DNA of 14,734 nucleotides, taken from assembly GCA_002685415.1 (NCBI GenBank), contig NYXO01000005.1, forward strand, positions 1 through 14,734, given 5' to 3'. Shown piece after piece: positions 1 through 7,467 of this stretch. The notes under the pieces were generated by a model. It was not told where the DNA came from, made no database searches, and was given only the letters and a program-made list of their open reading frames with translations. A program made the position numbers and the translations under genes. This stretch comes from Methanobacteriota archaeon (GTDB taxonomy: Archaea; Thermoplasmatota; Poseidoniia; Poseidoniales; Thalassarchaeaceae). Each line of letters opens with the position of its first letter. The stretch's first letter is position 1.

Positions 1-1336
1 GATGTGGTAGAATGTGGCTCATTTCGAAATGAGCAAGTGTATATTCAGGCGGGAACTGTAATTCATTCCAACCATCGGGGTCTGGAGGGACATCGAATAG
101 TGATGGTTTGAATTTCGACCATGAGTTCGGACTTGTTCCGCCAACCGTTCCTACCGAGCCAGTCAGGACGTTGAGGAAATGCAAGGTTCGACTGACCTGC
201 CAGCCGCCTAGGTTTCCAATCGCTGCACTGCGCCATACATGTGTGCAAAGTTGACTTCCTGCATTGGCAACAACCTCTCCGGCTTCGATTACTTGCTCAA
301 CTGGAATCTTACATTCTGCTGCTGCAAATTCGGGGGTGTATTCTTCATATTCTTTGAGTAATAATTGGATAAATCTGTCAAAATCATTCGGCTCATTAGG
401 GTGAACTGCAGACATCCACATTTCCCAATTTACCTGAGTTTCCATAAATTCTCTATCGTACAACTCTCTTTCGAGAATCATCTTGGCCCAAGCGAGGAAA
501 AGAGCGGGTTCACTACCTGGCCATGTTGGTAACCAGTGATCAGCCATAGCCGCGGTGTTGGACAGTCGTGGGTCGATGACAATTAGTTTCGCTCCATCCA
601 TCATGCCCTCGAGAATTCTTTGAGCGTGAGGATTGAAGTAATGTCCAGTTTCAAGATGAGAAGAAGTTAGTAAAATCACCTTGGCATTTGTATGGTCTGG
701 ACTTGGTCTATCGTGTTGATGCCATAGAGCATAACCAGTTCTCGCGCCAGCTGAACAAATGTTAGTGTGTGAATTATGACCATCAACGCCCCATGCTTTC
801 AAAACTCGATTAGCATAACCTTCGTGACCTGGTCTTCCTACGTGGTAGACGACTTTGTCTACACCTCCGGCTTTCAGAGATGTGCGAATTTTCTCAGCAA
901 TCTCGTCTAGAGCCTGTTCCCAGCTGATCTGTTCCCAACCACCTTCACCTCTAGCGCCAACCCTGCGAAGAGGGTGGAGTATCCGCTCAGTGTCCTGAAT
1001 TTGATTAATTGTCGCAGGTCCTTTGGCACAATTTCTGCCTCTACTCCCTGGGTGGTGTGGATTCCCCTCAAATTTTGTCACTTGACCTGTGTTTTTATCA
1101 ACATAAGCCAACATGCCACAAGCGGATTCACAGTTGAAACAAGTCGTTGGAACTAGGGAGTAATTCTTCTCAATTCTAACTGGCCATGCATTTGCATCTA
1201 GTTCCTTGAAATCATGCCATTCTTCAGGGGATGGAAATTTCCTCAATTCTTCTGAATTACCATCTGAATGTTCTCTATCGAGGTTTGGAATAATTCGCAA
1301 TTTCTGAGCGAACTTTTCTATGAATGACTCAGCCAT
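1..1336 (-). CDS. Molybdopterin oxidoreductase catalytic subunit (DMSO reductase superfamily), 3' end outside window
   Basis: The first 445 residues are present; the rest lies beyond the left edge. This is the catalytic Mo/W-bis-MGD subunit of a Psr/Phs/Dms-type enzyme. Residues 66-73 hold C-x2-C-x3-C and Cys103 (in NCAKG) completes a [4Fe-4S] site, followed by the usual Lys105. Cys194, in TNICSAGAR, sits where this superfamily places its metal-ligand residue, so a Cys-ligated metal is likely. Further on, VIDPRLSNT is the usual dinucleotide-binding segment. The ATG at 1336 is fixed by an in-frame TGA at 1346-1348, which is also the stop of the gene upstream, so no N-terminal extension is possible. 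The N-terminus has no twin-arginine motif. A Shine-Dalgarno-like GAGGCGAT overlaps the upstream stop. The gene follows the ferredoxin-NrfD gene by nine bases and is surely its partner. The substrate (sulfur compound, arsenic, formate, other) cannot be told from what is visible. Confidence 0.9.
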   Translation of the reverse strand, partial: MAESFIEKFAQKLRIIPNLDREHSDGNSEELRKFPSPEEWHDFKELDANAWPVRIEKNYSLVPTTCFNCESACGMLAYVDKNTGQVTKFEGNPHHPGSRGRNCAKGPATINQIQDTERILHPLRRVGARGEGGWEQISWEQALDEIAEKIRTSLKAGGVDKVVYHVGRPGHEGYANRVLKAWGVDGHNSHTNICSAGARTGYALWHQHDRPSPDHTNAKVILLTSSHLETGHYFNPHAQRILEGMMDGAKLIVIDPRLSNTAAMADHWLPTWPGSEPALFLAWAKMILERELYDREFMETQVNWEMWMSAVHPNEPNDFDRFIQLLLKEYEEYTPEFAAAECKIPVEQVIEAGEVVANAGSQLCTHVWRSAAIGNLGGWQVSRTLHFLNVLTGSVGTVGGTSPNSWSKFKPSLFDVPPDPDGWNELQFPPEYTLAHFEMSHILPH

Positions 1337-1345
1337 TGTATCGCC

Positions 1346-2758
1346 TCAGTGTAAGGTCTCCAGTTGTGGCTGAATCACTGTATTGTGAGCATGTCTACAA
1401 ACTAGTATAATCGACACACAGGCTACAGCCCAGTAAATTAATTCTGAAGAAATCAAAAATATCAAAGCGGCGACACCAAGTATGACCATCTCGATTAGCA
1501 TCTTTAGAGGAAGATAGCGGTCTTTTGACCAATTTCTACCGCTGGCTTGACCAAATAACCAAGCAGTATAGATTCCCGTTAATGTAGCTAAAGGAATGCC
1601 AGCAATTGCTAGATAATCGAGATATGTTCTGTCTAGATCAAAGAAAATTACTGCGCCGCTACAAGCCAATATTGCTCCAAAGGCACCCAAGATATAGGCT
1701 CCTTTTACTAACCAAGAATCCCAATTTGGCCTCAGTAATACATAGAGGAATCTCTCAGGCCTGTCAAGATCCTTAATCAAAAGAATCCCTGTTATTCCAA
1801 GGAAAATCGTACTGCCAATAATCAACTGCCACCATAATTCATCGGTCATTTCGATTAAACCAGCAAACATTGCGAGCATGGCAACCAAATATGCTCCTGA
1901 TGCTATTGCTTTGGTTACTATGTAAGCCGAAACTTCCCATCCCCAAAGTATGCCTTTCGAAGGCTGGTCATAACTTCTCTTCGGCCGCTCGGCCTGTTCG
2001 TCTAGGCGTTCCATGACATCTCGGATAATTGCTCGATCTCGTGGGTTTGCGGCTCGAGCCTTCTTTTCGAGTGCCAATTGGACAATCATAGAATTTGTAT
2101 CCGATGCGCCCAATCTCGAGTCGGCATACTTTGCAAAATGACCAACGCCCGCCGCTTGATCAGTCCAGAGATATTCCCCAGAGCGTTCTGTCGCGTGAGG
2201 GTCAAGGATATCTTCACTTGTTTCGACATAGAATACGTTGGGTTTTGCTCCAGACTCCGGCTTTCGAACGGTCACCTCATGTTCGTTCAAGTAATTAGAA
2301 ATTGACGAGTTAGGGTCATCTAGATCGCCCGAAACAATCGCTTCAACAGGACAAACAACTACACAAGAGGGCTCGTAGGAATTTTCTATTCTGTGGGCGC
2401 AATAATTGCACTTTGCCGCTGTGCCCTTGTTCGGATCGATGTACAATGCGTCGTAGGGGCAGGCTTGCATACAAGATTTACAACCGATGCATCGATCATC
2501 ATCGAAATCTACAATCCCATCTTCTCTGGTGAAAAGGGCAGTCGTTGGGCAGATAGTTGTACAAGGTGAATCCTCACAATGATTACAACGATGAACGCTA
2601 AATTCTCGGGTCACATCAGGATAGGTCCCTTTCTCAATATACTTGACATGGGTTCTGTTTACTCCAATCGGAACGTCGTGTTCTGACTTACATGCGACAG
2701 TACAGGCATGGCATCCTATGCACTTACGATTATCAATAACGAAGCCGAAATTAACCAC
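1346..2758 (-). CDS. Fused four-cluster ferredoxin / NrfD-like membrane subunit (PsrB-PsrC type fusion)
   Basis: About 470 residues that join the electron-transfer and membrane subunits of a Psr/Nrf/Dms-type complex. The N-terminal ~180 residues carry sixteen cysteines in four [4Fe-4S] sets, starting with CIGCHACTVACK, then CNHC..CTTICP, CIGCKSCMQACP and CNYC..CVVVCP. After a charged linker, the C-terminal ~205 residues are hydrophobic and NrfD-like: GWEVSAYIVTKAIASGAYL, then DLDRPERF and RPNWDSW, as in quinone-linked NrfD/PsrC proteins. I count about six helices, fewer than the eight usual for PsrC. I chose the GTG at 2758 because homologues begin just before FVIDNRKCIGC; GTGAT lies three bases upstream and TAATATT (2784-2790) about 29 bases upstream. 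An in-frame TTG at 2812 would give 488 residues and overlap the TraB gene. The likely role is electron transfer between the quinone pool and the molybdenum enzyme encoded next. Confidence 0.88.
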   Translation of the reverse strand: MVNFGFVIDNRKCIGCHACTVACKSEHDVPIGVNRTHVKYIEKGTYPDVTREFSVHRCNHCEDSPCTTICPTTALFTREDGIVDFDDDRCIGCKSCMQACPYDALYIDPNKGTAAKCNYCAHRIENSYEPSCVVVCPVEAIVSGDLDDPNSSISNYLNEHEVTVRKPESGAKPNVFYVETSEDILDPHATERSGEYLWTDQAAGVGHFAKYADSRLGASDTNSMIVQLALEKKARAANPRDRAIIRDVMERLDEQAERPKRSYDQPSKGILWGWEVSAYIVTKAIASGAYLVAMLAMFAGLIEMTDELWWQLIIGSTIFLGITGILLIKDLDRPERFLYVLLRPNWDSWLVKGAYILGAFGAILACSGAVIFFDLDRTYLDYLAIAGIPLATLTGIYTAWLFGQASGRNWSKDRYLPLKMLIEMVILGVAALIFLISSELIYWAVACVSIILVCRHAHNTVIQPQLETLH

Positions 2759-2804
2759 GTCATCACATCTTTGGGCTACGCCCAATATTACGTTGGTTGA
2801 CCAT

Positions 2805-3962
2805 TCACCCAATAATCATGCCCACGATTGCACCGCCCGCAAACCATGCACCTAAGGCTGAGCCCATGTTTCCGAGTGCGGTTACAAGCAGTACTTTCCC
2901 CACACGATTTCGATAGAATAAACTGTAATTTTGTAGAGCCAGAAACTCCGTTGCATCTCCTCCAGTTGGGGCGGCAATCTTTAGTTGGGTGTATCCAGCG
3001 AACCAACCAGCAGCTAAAGTGGGATTCAGACTAGTAATCGGGCTAGCCAATGCTCCAACTAATATCGAGAGAGGATGCCCTCGGGCTAATGCGACACCTA
3101 TTCCTGCTAGTATCGCATTTGCTGCTGTCCAATACCATAATGTGTCTCTCAAGGCTTCAGTATCTCCATTCCAAAACAGATAACCAATCACTGATAGTAG
3201 CAGGATTGGAATGGCCCAAGTAACTACCTTCGGCCAAACTGATTTGGGAGGTTCAGTCGATAATTCACTTAGTTTTGATGTGGTTTCCATAGGGGGTTTC
3301 TGTAGGTGTTCGATTATTCCATTTATGTGTCCAGCACCTACAACAGCGAGAACTTTCCCTTTCCCTCTGATCTGTTGTATTCTACCAGCCAAGAAAGCGT
3401 CTCTTTCATCTATCAATACTTCTCCAGCACGCGGAGCCGCATCTCTTGCTTCTTCCATCATAGTTGTCAATAAATCCGAATCTTCGATTAATTCATCGAG
3501 ATCAAATTCTTCATCATCGTCTTCCCAAAGCAGTGCATTCAATACACGCCATTTCTCTCTTAGGCCCATTTTTCTCCAAGCCCTTCTCAATGTGACTACT
3601 ACATCTCTGTCGATTAGAGCATGATCAATATTATTCTCCTCAGCGATTTCGATAGCAGCAAGTAATTCGGCTCCAGGTTTTTCACCTGTTTCCATCCCCA
3701 TCCGCCGTTGTTGAGCAGCCAAAGCAGATTGTAGCAAGATCATTGCAGACTTTCCTTCCTTGATTATTTTCAATAGGTCGTCATTATCCAAATCATCGGG
3801 TTGTTGCAAAGATCTCAACCTTGAATCACAGAGTTCAACAGCAACCAAGTTTGGTTTCCATTGCTCTATTTGTTCTCTGACTAATTCCACGGATGCGCTA
3901 CTAACATGTGCGGTTCCGATAATTCGTAAATTATCATCGATGTCAACTATGTTCTGGACCAT
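2805..3962 (-). CDS. TraB-family membrane protein
   Basis: 385 residues, matching the archaeal TraB family (related to the TIKI/ChaN-like metal-dependent hydrolase superfamily). The N-terminus has the family's GTAHVS motif (residues 16-21), then VAVELCDSR, and around residue 210 VVGAGHINGI, which supplies the second conserved GxxH. The C-terminal ~140 residues hold several hydrophobic segments, starting near PKVVTWAIPILLLSVIGYL and ending in GGAIVGMIIG, so the soluble domain is tethered to a membrane. The biochemical activity of archaeal members is not established; a metalloprotease or hydrolase role is inferred from the superfamily. ATG 3962 is preferred to the in-frame TTG at 3965 because AGGTGA (3967-3972) then has a four-base spacing. 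That SD overlaps the folP stop codon, which points to translational coupling. No functional tie to folP or to the redox genes downstream is evident beyond shared transcription. Confidence 0.87.
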   Translation of the reverse strand: MVQNIVDIDDNLRIIGTAHVSSASVELVREQIEQWKPNLVAVELCDSRLRSLQQPDDLDNDDLLKIIKEGKSAMILLQSALAAQQRRMGMETGEKPGAELLAAIEIAEENNIDHALIDRDVVVTLRRAWRKMGLREKWRVLNALLWEDDDEEFDLDELIEDSDLLTTMMEEARDAAPRAGEVLIDERDAFLAGRIQQIRGKGKVLAVVGAGHINGIIEHLQKPPMETTSKLSELSTEPPKSVWPKVVTWAIPILLLSVIGYLFWNGDTEALRDTLWYWTAANAILAGIGVALARGHPLSILVGALASPITSLNPTLAAGWFAGYTQLKIAAPTGGDATEFLALQNYSLFYRNRVGKVLLVTALGNMGSALGAWFAGGAIVGMIIG

Positions 3963-3971
3963 CAAATCACC

Positions 3972-4805
3972 TCAATCAATAGCTCGCATAGCCGCATACA
4001 GGTCTGCGTGCTCGCGCACATCGTGTACCCTGATGATATCAACTCCTTTGGATGGGGCCATTGCCGCGATTCCTAAACTTCCGGCTAACCTCTCTTCAGT
4101 TTCGGTTCGACCTAACAGATCAGCAAACATGCGTTTACGACTAACTCCCCACATAAGAGGCATATTTTGCATGGGGGCAATTTCTTTTCCTGCTGCCAAT
4201 AATGATAGATTGTGCTCAAGTAATTTACCAAATCCAATCCCTGGATCAGTGACAATTATGTCGGAATTTAATCCAGAATCGACTAACTTTCTGGCTGTTA
4301 TGCTGAGTTTTTCACGAACTTCGGATACTACCTCGCCGTATCTTGGATTATTTTGCATATTTTCAGGTAATCCTTGCATATGCATAATACAAACTGGACA
4401 TTTGTTTTCTATGATTACGTCAACCATATCAGAGTCGGATAAGGAACTTACATCATTCACCATATCTGCTCCTAAATCTAGCGCAGCCTTTGCCACAGCA
4501 GCACGTCTTGTATCTACTGAAATGCCAACGTCAGGGAAAGCGTTTCTAACCGCCTCAATTACAGGTAACACACGATTCATTTCTTCATCCTTGTCTACAG
4601 GTTCTGCACCTGGTCGTGTAGACTCGCCGCCAATGTCTAGCCAATCCGCCCCATCCTCTATCATTTGTTTGGCACGAGATAAAGCATCATCAACCGAATT
4701 AATTCTAGAGTCAGCATGAAATGAATCGGGAGTTATATTCAGAATCCCCATAATTCTTGGAAAACCATCGCTTCGGCGATTTAGAATAGGTCTCCAGTCG
4801 GCCAT
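3972..4805 (-). CDS. folP: Dihydropteroate synthase
   Basis: 277 residues, a normal length for the family. The enzyme condenses a pterin pyrophosphate with p-aminobenzoate (or, in some archaea, a related aryl amine) to give dihydropteroate. All the main motifs are present: MGILNITPDSF (residues 19-29), DIGGESTRPGA (57-67), SVDTRR, DMVNDVSS, CIMHMQG, TDPGIGFGK, GVSRKRM and a C-terminal RVHDV. I chose ATG 4805 (MADWRPIL). The frame stays open to 4949, but the extra 48 residues have no family similarity and would overlap the divergent gene at 4861. A TATA-like element 29 bases upstream of 4805 fits a leaderless start there. It heads the minus-strand run folP-traB-ferredoxin/NrfD-Mo enzyme. Methyltransferases of methanopterin metabolism share the fold, but the complete STRPG and SRK motifs favour a true DHPS. 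Confidence 0.92.
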   Translation of the reverse strand: MADWRPILNRRSDGFPRIMGILNITPDSFHADSRINSVDDALSRAKQMIEDGADWLDIGGESTRPGAEPVDKDEEMNRVLPVIEAVRNAFPDVGISVDTRRAAVAKAALDLGADMVNDVSSLSDSDMVDVIIENKCPVCIMHMQGLPENMQNNPRYGEVVSEVREKLSITARKLVDSGLNSDIIVTDPGIGFGKLLEHNLSLLAAGKEIAPMQNMPLMWGVSRKRMFADLLGRTETEERLAGSLGIAAMAPSKGVDIIRVHDVREHADLYAAMRAID

Positions 4806-4830
4806 TTCATACCTGCCATTAGACGCACCC

Positions 4831-4837
4831 TTTATGA
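4831..4837. promoter_or_regulatory. Shared TATA-like element of the divergent folP / membrane-gene promoter
   Basis: TTTATGA lies in the 55-base gap between two divergent start codons. Its centre is about 27 bases before ATG 4861 on the plus strand and about 29 bases before ATG 4805 on the minus strand (CATAAA when read that way). Both distances match the archaeal TATA-to-start spacing expected for leaderless transcripts. This is inference from spacing and composition only. Confidence 0.45.
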
Positions 4838-4839
4838 TG

Positions 4840-4860
4840 TGACGGAGCGGCAATCCGTCA
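4840..4860. repeat. Perfect inverted repeat abutting the start codon at 4861 (candidate operator)
   Basis: TGACGGA (4840-4846) and TCCGTCA (4854-4860) are perfect inverted 7-mers with a seven-base spacer. The right arm ends at the base before the ATG at 4861, and the left arm begins just past the shared TATA-like element. The size and position suit a dimeric regulator covering the transcription start region. The regulator is unknown. Confidence 0.5.
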
Positions 4861-5529
4861 ATGGTTATGGGCGAGGAGCCTAATGATAGGGGGGAAATCC
4901 CCTCGCAACAGGGCATTGCGGCTGCCGCAAAAGAGGAATTGCCCTCCAATGATGCACTCGAGTTAATGGAGTCAATTCTTCAGCGTTTAAAACCAAAAGA
5001 TAGGCATGAAATCCGAGATATGATTACCAATCGCGGTTGGCTATCTGGTGTTTTATTGATGATGTCTGGATTATTCTGGTGGATTGCTGTGCAAAAAGGC
5101 TCAGATGCCCTAAATAACGGCGATATCCCTGACTCACTATTGGGAGACTTTGACTTCTCGATGCTAGCAAAGATGGTCCCTATAGTTGTCTTCTTTGCAA
5201 CTGTAGTATGGAGTGTTGGAAGAGAAAGAGGGCATGCTTCGATGTCAAATTTAGGAGGTTTACTCGTTGTACCTGCTGTATACTACATCTTAGAACCACT
5301 CGGCTTCGCCTTGCTTACTAACGACGTAGATACTCAGACTGCATTATTCGCCAGCCTCCGACTTTTTGCTTTGGCAACAATGATTCATTACTCCGCTAAA
5401 TTATTCATTGACGCCTGGCTACTTCAATGGGTCAGATTACAAATGATGAATATGCCAGTTGATCTAATTCCCGAATTCAATCAGTCAACCGACATGGGTC
5501 AGGCTGATGAAGTCGGTCCTTCCGCGTAA
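4861..5529 (+). CDS. Uncharacterised membrane protein, four predicted helices
   Basis: 222 residues with no family that I recognise. The first ~55 residues are soluble and acidic/charged, including a stretch (LELMESILQRLKPKDRHEIR) that could form an amphipathic helix. Four hydrophobic segments follow, near residues 59-77 (GWLSGVLLMMSGLFWWIAV), 103-121, 131-153 and 161-190, then a short polar tail. There is no signal peptide, so the N-terminus is probably cytoplasmic. The start may be ATG 4861 or ATG 4867, two codons later; 4861 is kept because the TATA-like element then sits 27 bases upstream. It is the first gene of the plus-strand run leading to trm56 and carAB, and its stop is four bases before my preferred trm56 start. 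Position gives no firm clue to function. Confidence 0.75.
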   Translation: MVMGEEPNDRGEIPSQQGIAAAAKEELPSNDALELMESILQRLKPKDRHEIRDMITNRGWLSGVLLMMSGLFWWIAVQKGSDALNNGDIPDSLLGDFDFSMLAKMVPIVVFFATVVWSVGRERGHASMSNLGGLLVVPAVYYILEPLGFALLTNDVDTQTALFASLRLFALATMIHYSAKLFIDAWLLQWVRLQMMNMPVDLIPEFNQSTDMGQADEVGPSA

Positions 5530-5533
5530 TTTC

Positions 5534-6097
5534 ATGACTGCTTCAGGCCAAAGGGTCTCAGTTCTGAGATTAGGGCATCGAAGAGAGCGTGACAAGCGCA
5601 TCACCAGTCATCTCGGATTAACCGCCAGAGCATTTGGCGCAGATGAGGTTATTCTGGCCGGAGAAGAAGACGAATCTGCTATGGAAACCTGGAGATCGGT
5701 AACTGAGAGATTCGGAGGGGATTTTGAATGTCGATACGAACCCAATCCCATGTCTTTCCTTCGACGTTTTTCCAAAGATGCGGGGGATGGAAAACCCGGG
5801 CAAATAGTACATCTTACTATGTACGGGGGGTCCTGGAGAGATTCCATTTCGTTAATCGAAAAAACCCGCCCAATGGTGATAGTTGTCGGAGGAACTAAAG
5901 TTCCTGGTGAAGTATTCCGGTTGGCAAATTACAACATTTCAATCGGGAACCAACCCCATTCAGAGGTAGCAGCATTGGGCGTATTCCTAGAATCAATGAT
6001 TGGTCAAATCGATGAACTAACGCACTTCCAAGGCGGAGAGATACAAGTTGTGCCAAGTTTGGATAGAAAGAAGGTCATGACTATGGAAGAAGAGTAA
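5534..6097 (+). CDS. trm56: tRNA (cytidine(56)-2'-O)-methyltransferase (archaeal Trm56)
   Basis: 187 residues. The enzyme transfers a methyl group from S-adenosylmethionine to the ribose 2'-OH of C56 in the tRNA T-loop, an archaeal modification that stabilises the D-loop/T-loop contact. It is a SPOUT-class protein. The family's N-terminal signature VLRLGHRRERDKRITSHL is followed by TARAFGADEV. The knot region has VVGGTKVPGEVF, then NYNISIGNQPHSEVAALGVF, a very strong family match. Family members begin only a few residues before VLRLGHR, so I prefer ATG 5534, four bases after the previous stop. An in-frame ATG at 5507 would add nine residues and overlap the previous gene by 23 bases; neither start has a clear SD. 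The C-terminal ~25 residues (from FQGGEIQVVPS) look normal for the family. Confidence 0.9.
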   Translation: MTASGQRVSVLRLGHRRERDKRITSHLGLTARAFGADEVILAGEEDESAMETWRSVTERFGGDFECRYEPNPMSFLRRFSKDAGDGKPGQIVHLTMYGGSWRDSISLIEKTRPMVIVVGGTKVPGEVFRLANYNISIGNQPHSEVAALGVFLESMIGQIDELTHFQGGEIQVVPSLDRKKVMTMEEE

Positions 6098-6112
6098 AAT
6101 CATTCTCAATGA

Positions 6113-6118
6113 TTAATA
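6113..6118 (+). promoter_or_regulatory. TATA-like element upstream of carA
   Basis: TTAATA is centred about 26 bases before the ATG at 6142, the archaeal spacing for a leaderless transcript. It supports 6142 over the ATG at 6109 as the carA start and suggests that carAB can be transcribed apart from the upstream genes. The element is short and the call rests on position. Confidence 0.35.
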
Positions 6119-6141
6119 GGCTCTTTCTTCGAGTATCGCTG

Positions 6142-7467
6142 ATGTCGGAGAACTCTCTCGGCAGAGGATTCATTCCTGGTGCCGGCGTTTCAGGAGTTGA
6201 CGACCCTCCAAGTTTCCCAGATGCAGCAGACGCTTTGTTGGATTCTAACGCACCAGAGCCACTTTCAGGAGCTGATGGATTATTGCTATTAGCTGACGGT
6301 ACACGCTATCGAGGGCGACTATTTGGTGCATCGAAAATTGCAGAAGGTGAATTGGTCTTTACCACAGGAATGGCAGGTTATCAGGAGAGTTTGACCGACC
6401 CCTCTTTCGCAGGACAGGTTCTAACATTTACATGGCCATTGCTTGGAAATTATGGAGTACATGCAGGGACTTCCGAATCTGCCGGAGTTTGGCCAAGAGG
6501 TGTTGTTTGCAGACAAATGATGGAAGTTCCCGATCACCGAGATGCTATAGGAAGTGTACATGATCTTCTATTTGCCCATGGAGTTCCTGGGATTCAGGAT
6601 ATAGATACTAGGGAACTTACTCGTCGGGTTAGGGAGCATGGGACGGTTCTGTGTATCTTTGGTCCGGCAGAAGCAGAAAGGGAAATGTTAGTTCGACTCG
6701 ACGAGATGACTCCTCCCGATGTAGAGGATTTAGTTGCAGAAGTAACATGTGATGAGCCGGTTATAATCAATCCAGGGGCAGTCGATGAGGACGGTAAATC
6801 ACTCCCAAGGCTAGCCGCTATAGATTGTGGTGTAAAATACAATATTTTGCGAGAATTATCCCAGAGATTTGAGGTGGTCTGGCTTCCCGCTTCTACGAGT
6901 TTCGATGAGATTCTAAAGTGGGAGCCAGATGCATTCTTCGCTTCAAATGGCCCTGGTGACCCCGCTCATTCAGGAGCGGCAACAACGGCTAGGGAGAGTT
7001 TAGCTTCTGCTGTTAGAGCCGGTTTACCGGTGATGGGAATCTGCCTTGGACATCAGTTAATGGGATTAGCAGCGGGTCTACGAACTTACAAGTTGAGATA
7101 TGGCCATAGAGGTTCAAATCAACCCGTGGTTGACCTTGAATCCGGCAGGGTGTATATTACAAGTCAAAATCATGGATTTGCTGTTGAAGACCCAGAAAAA
7201 GGGATGCTTGCGCCTCATCCATCCGGTGCCTGTTCAGTTCGTGGGAGTAACGAACTTGAAGCCCCTTTCAAGGTAAGGTACGTGAATGCTAATGATAGAA
7301 CTGTAGAAGGGCTAGATTTGATTGGAAAGAGAGCATTCACAATACAATATCATCCAGAGGCCTGTCCTGGTCCACACGATGCCTCTCCTCTATTCGATAG
7401 ATTTGCCAGTATGGTTGCGGACCATTTAGCAGGCATTCCAATCCCTAACTCTGGAGTGGATAACTGA
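6142..7467 (+). CDS. carA: Carbamoyl-phosphate synthase small (glutaminase) subunit
   Basis: 441 residues. It hydrolyses glutamine and channels ammonia to CarB for carbamoyl phosphate synthesis (pyrimidines and arginine). The CarA-specific N-terminal domain starts at LLLLADGTRYRGRLFG and includes GELVFTTGMAGYQESLTDPS and NYGVH. The C-terminal class I amidotransferase domain has FFASNGPGDP, the nucleophile Cys301 in GICLGHQ, and His404/Glu406 in QYHPEACPGPHD, so the Cys-His-Glu triad is intact. About 45 residues rich in Ser, Gly, Pro, Asp and Ala precede the domain; most CarA proteins start only a few residues before it. ATG 6142 is preferred to ATG 6109 because a TATA-like TTAATA lies about 26 bases upstream. 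The TGA stop overlaps the carB ATG by one base (TGATG). Confidence 0.95.
   Translation: MSENSLGRGFIPGAGVSGVDDPPSFPDAADALLDSNAPEPLSGADGLLLLADGTRYRGRLFGASKIAEGELVFTTGMAGYQESLTDPSFAGQVLTFTWPLLGNYGVHAGTSESAGVWPRGVVCRQMMEVPDHRDAIGSVHDLLFAHGVPGIQDIDTRELTRRVREHGTVLCIFGPAEAEREMLVRLDEMTPPDVEDLVAEVTCDEPVIINPGAVDEDGKSLPRLAAIDCGVKYNILRELSQRFEVVWLPASTSFDEILKWEPDAFFASNGPGDPAHSGAATTARESLASAVRAGLPVMGICLGHQLMGLAAGLRTYKLRYGHRGSNQPVVDLESGRVYITSQNHGFAVEDPEKGMLAPHPSGACSVRGSNELEAPFKVRYVNANDRTVEGLDLIGKRAFTIQYHPEACPGPHDASPLFDRFASMVADHLAGIPIPNSGVDN

Noticed and set aside
3211..3624. Plus-strand open frame of 137 codons, very rich in serine
   Set aside because: It is the complement of acidic stretches in the TraB gene; the serine run is a shadow of Asp/Glu codons.
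3760..4719. Long plus-strand open frame (319 codons) across traB and folP
   Set aside because: It lies antisense to two genes with clear family motifs, is Ser/Ile-rich and low in complexity, and resembles no protein family.
4806..4949. N-terminal extension of folP to the upstream start at 4949
   Set aside because: The extra 48 residues do not match the family, would overlap the divergent gene, and the promoter spacing favours 4805.
6109..6141. Upstream ATG for carA at 6109
   Set aside because: No SD or well-placed TATA; the extra eleven residues add nothing conserved, and TTAATA fits 6142.
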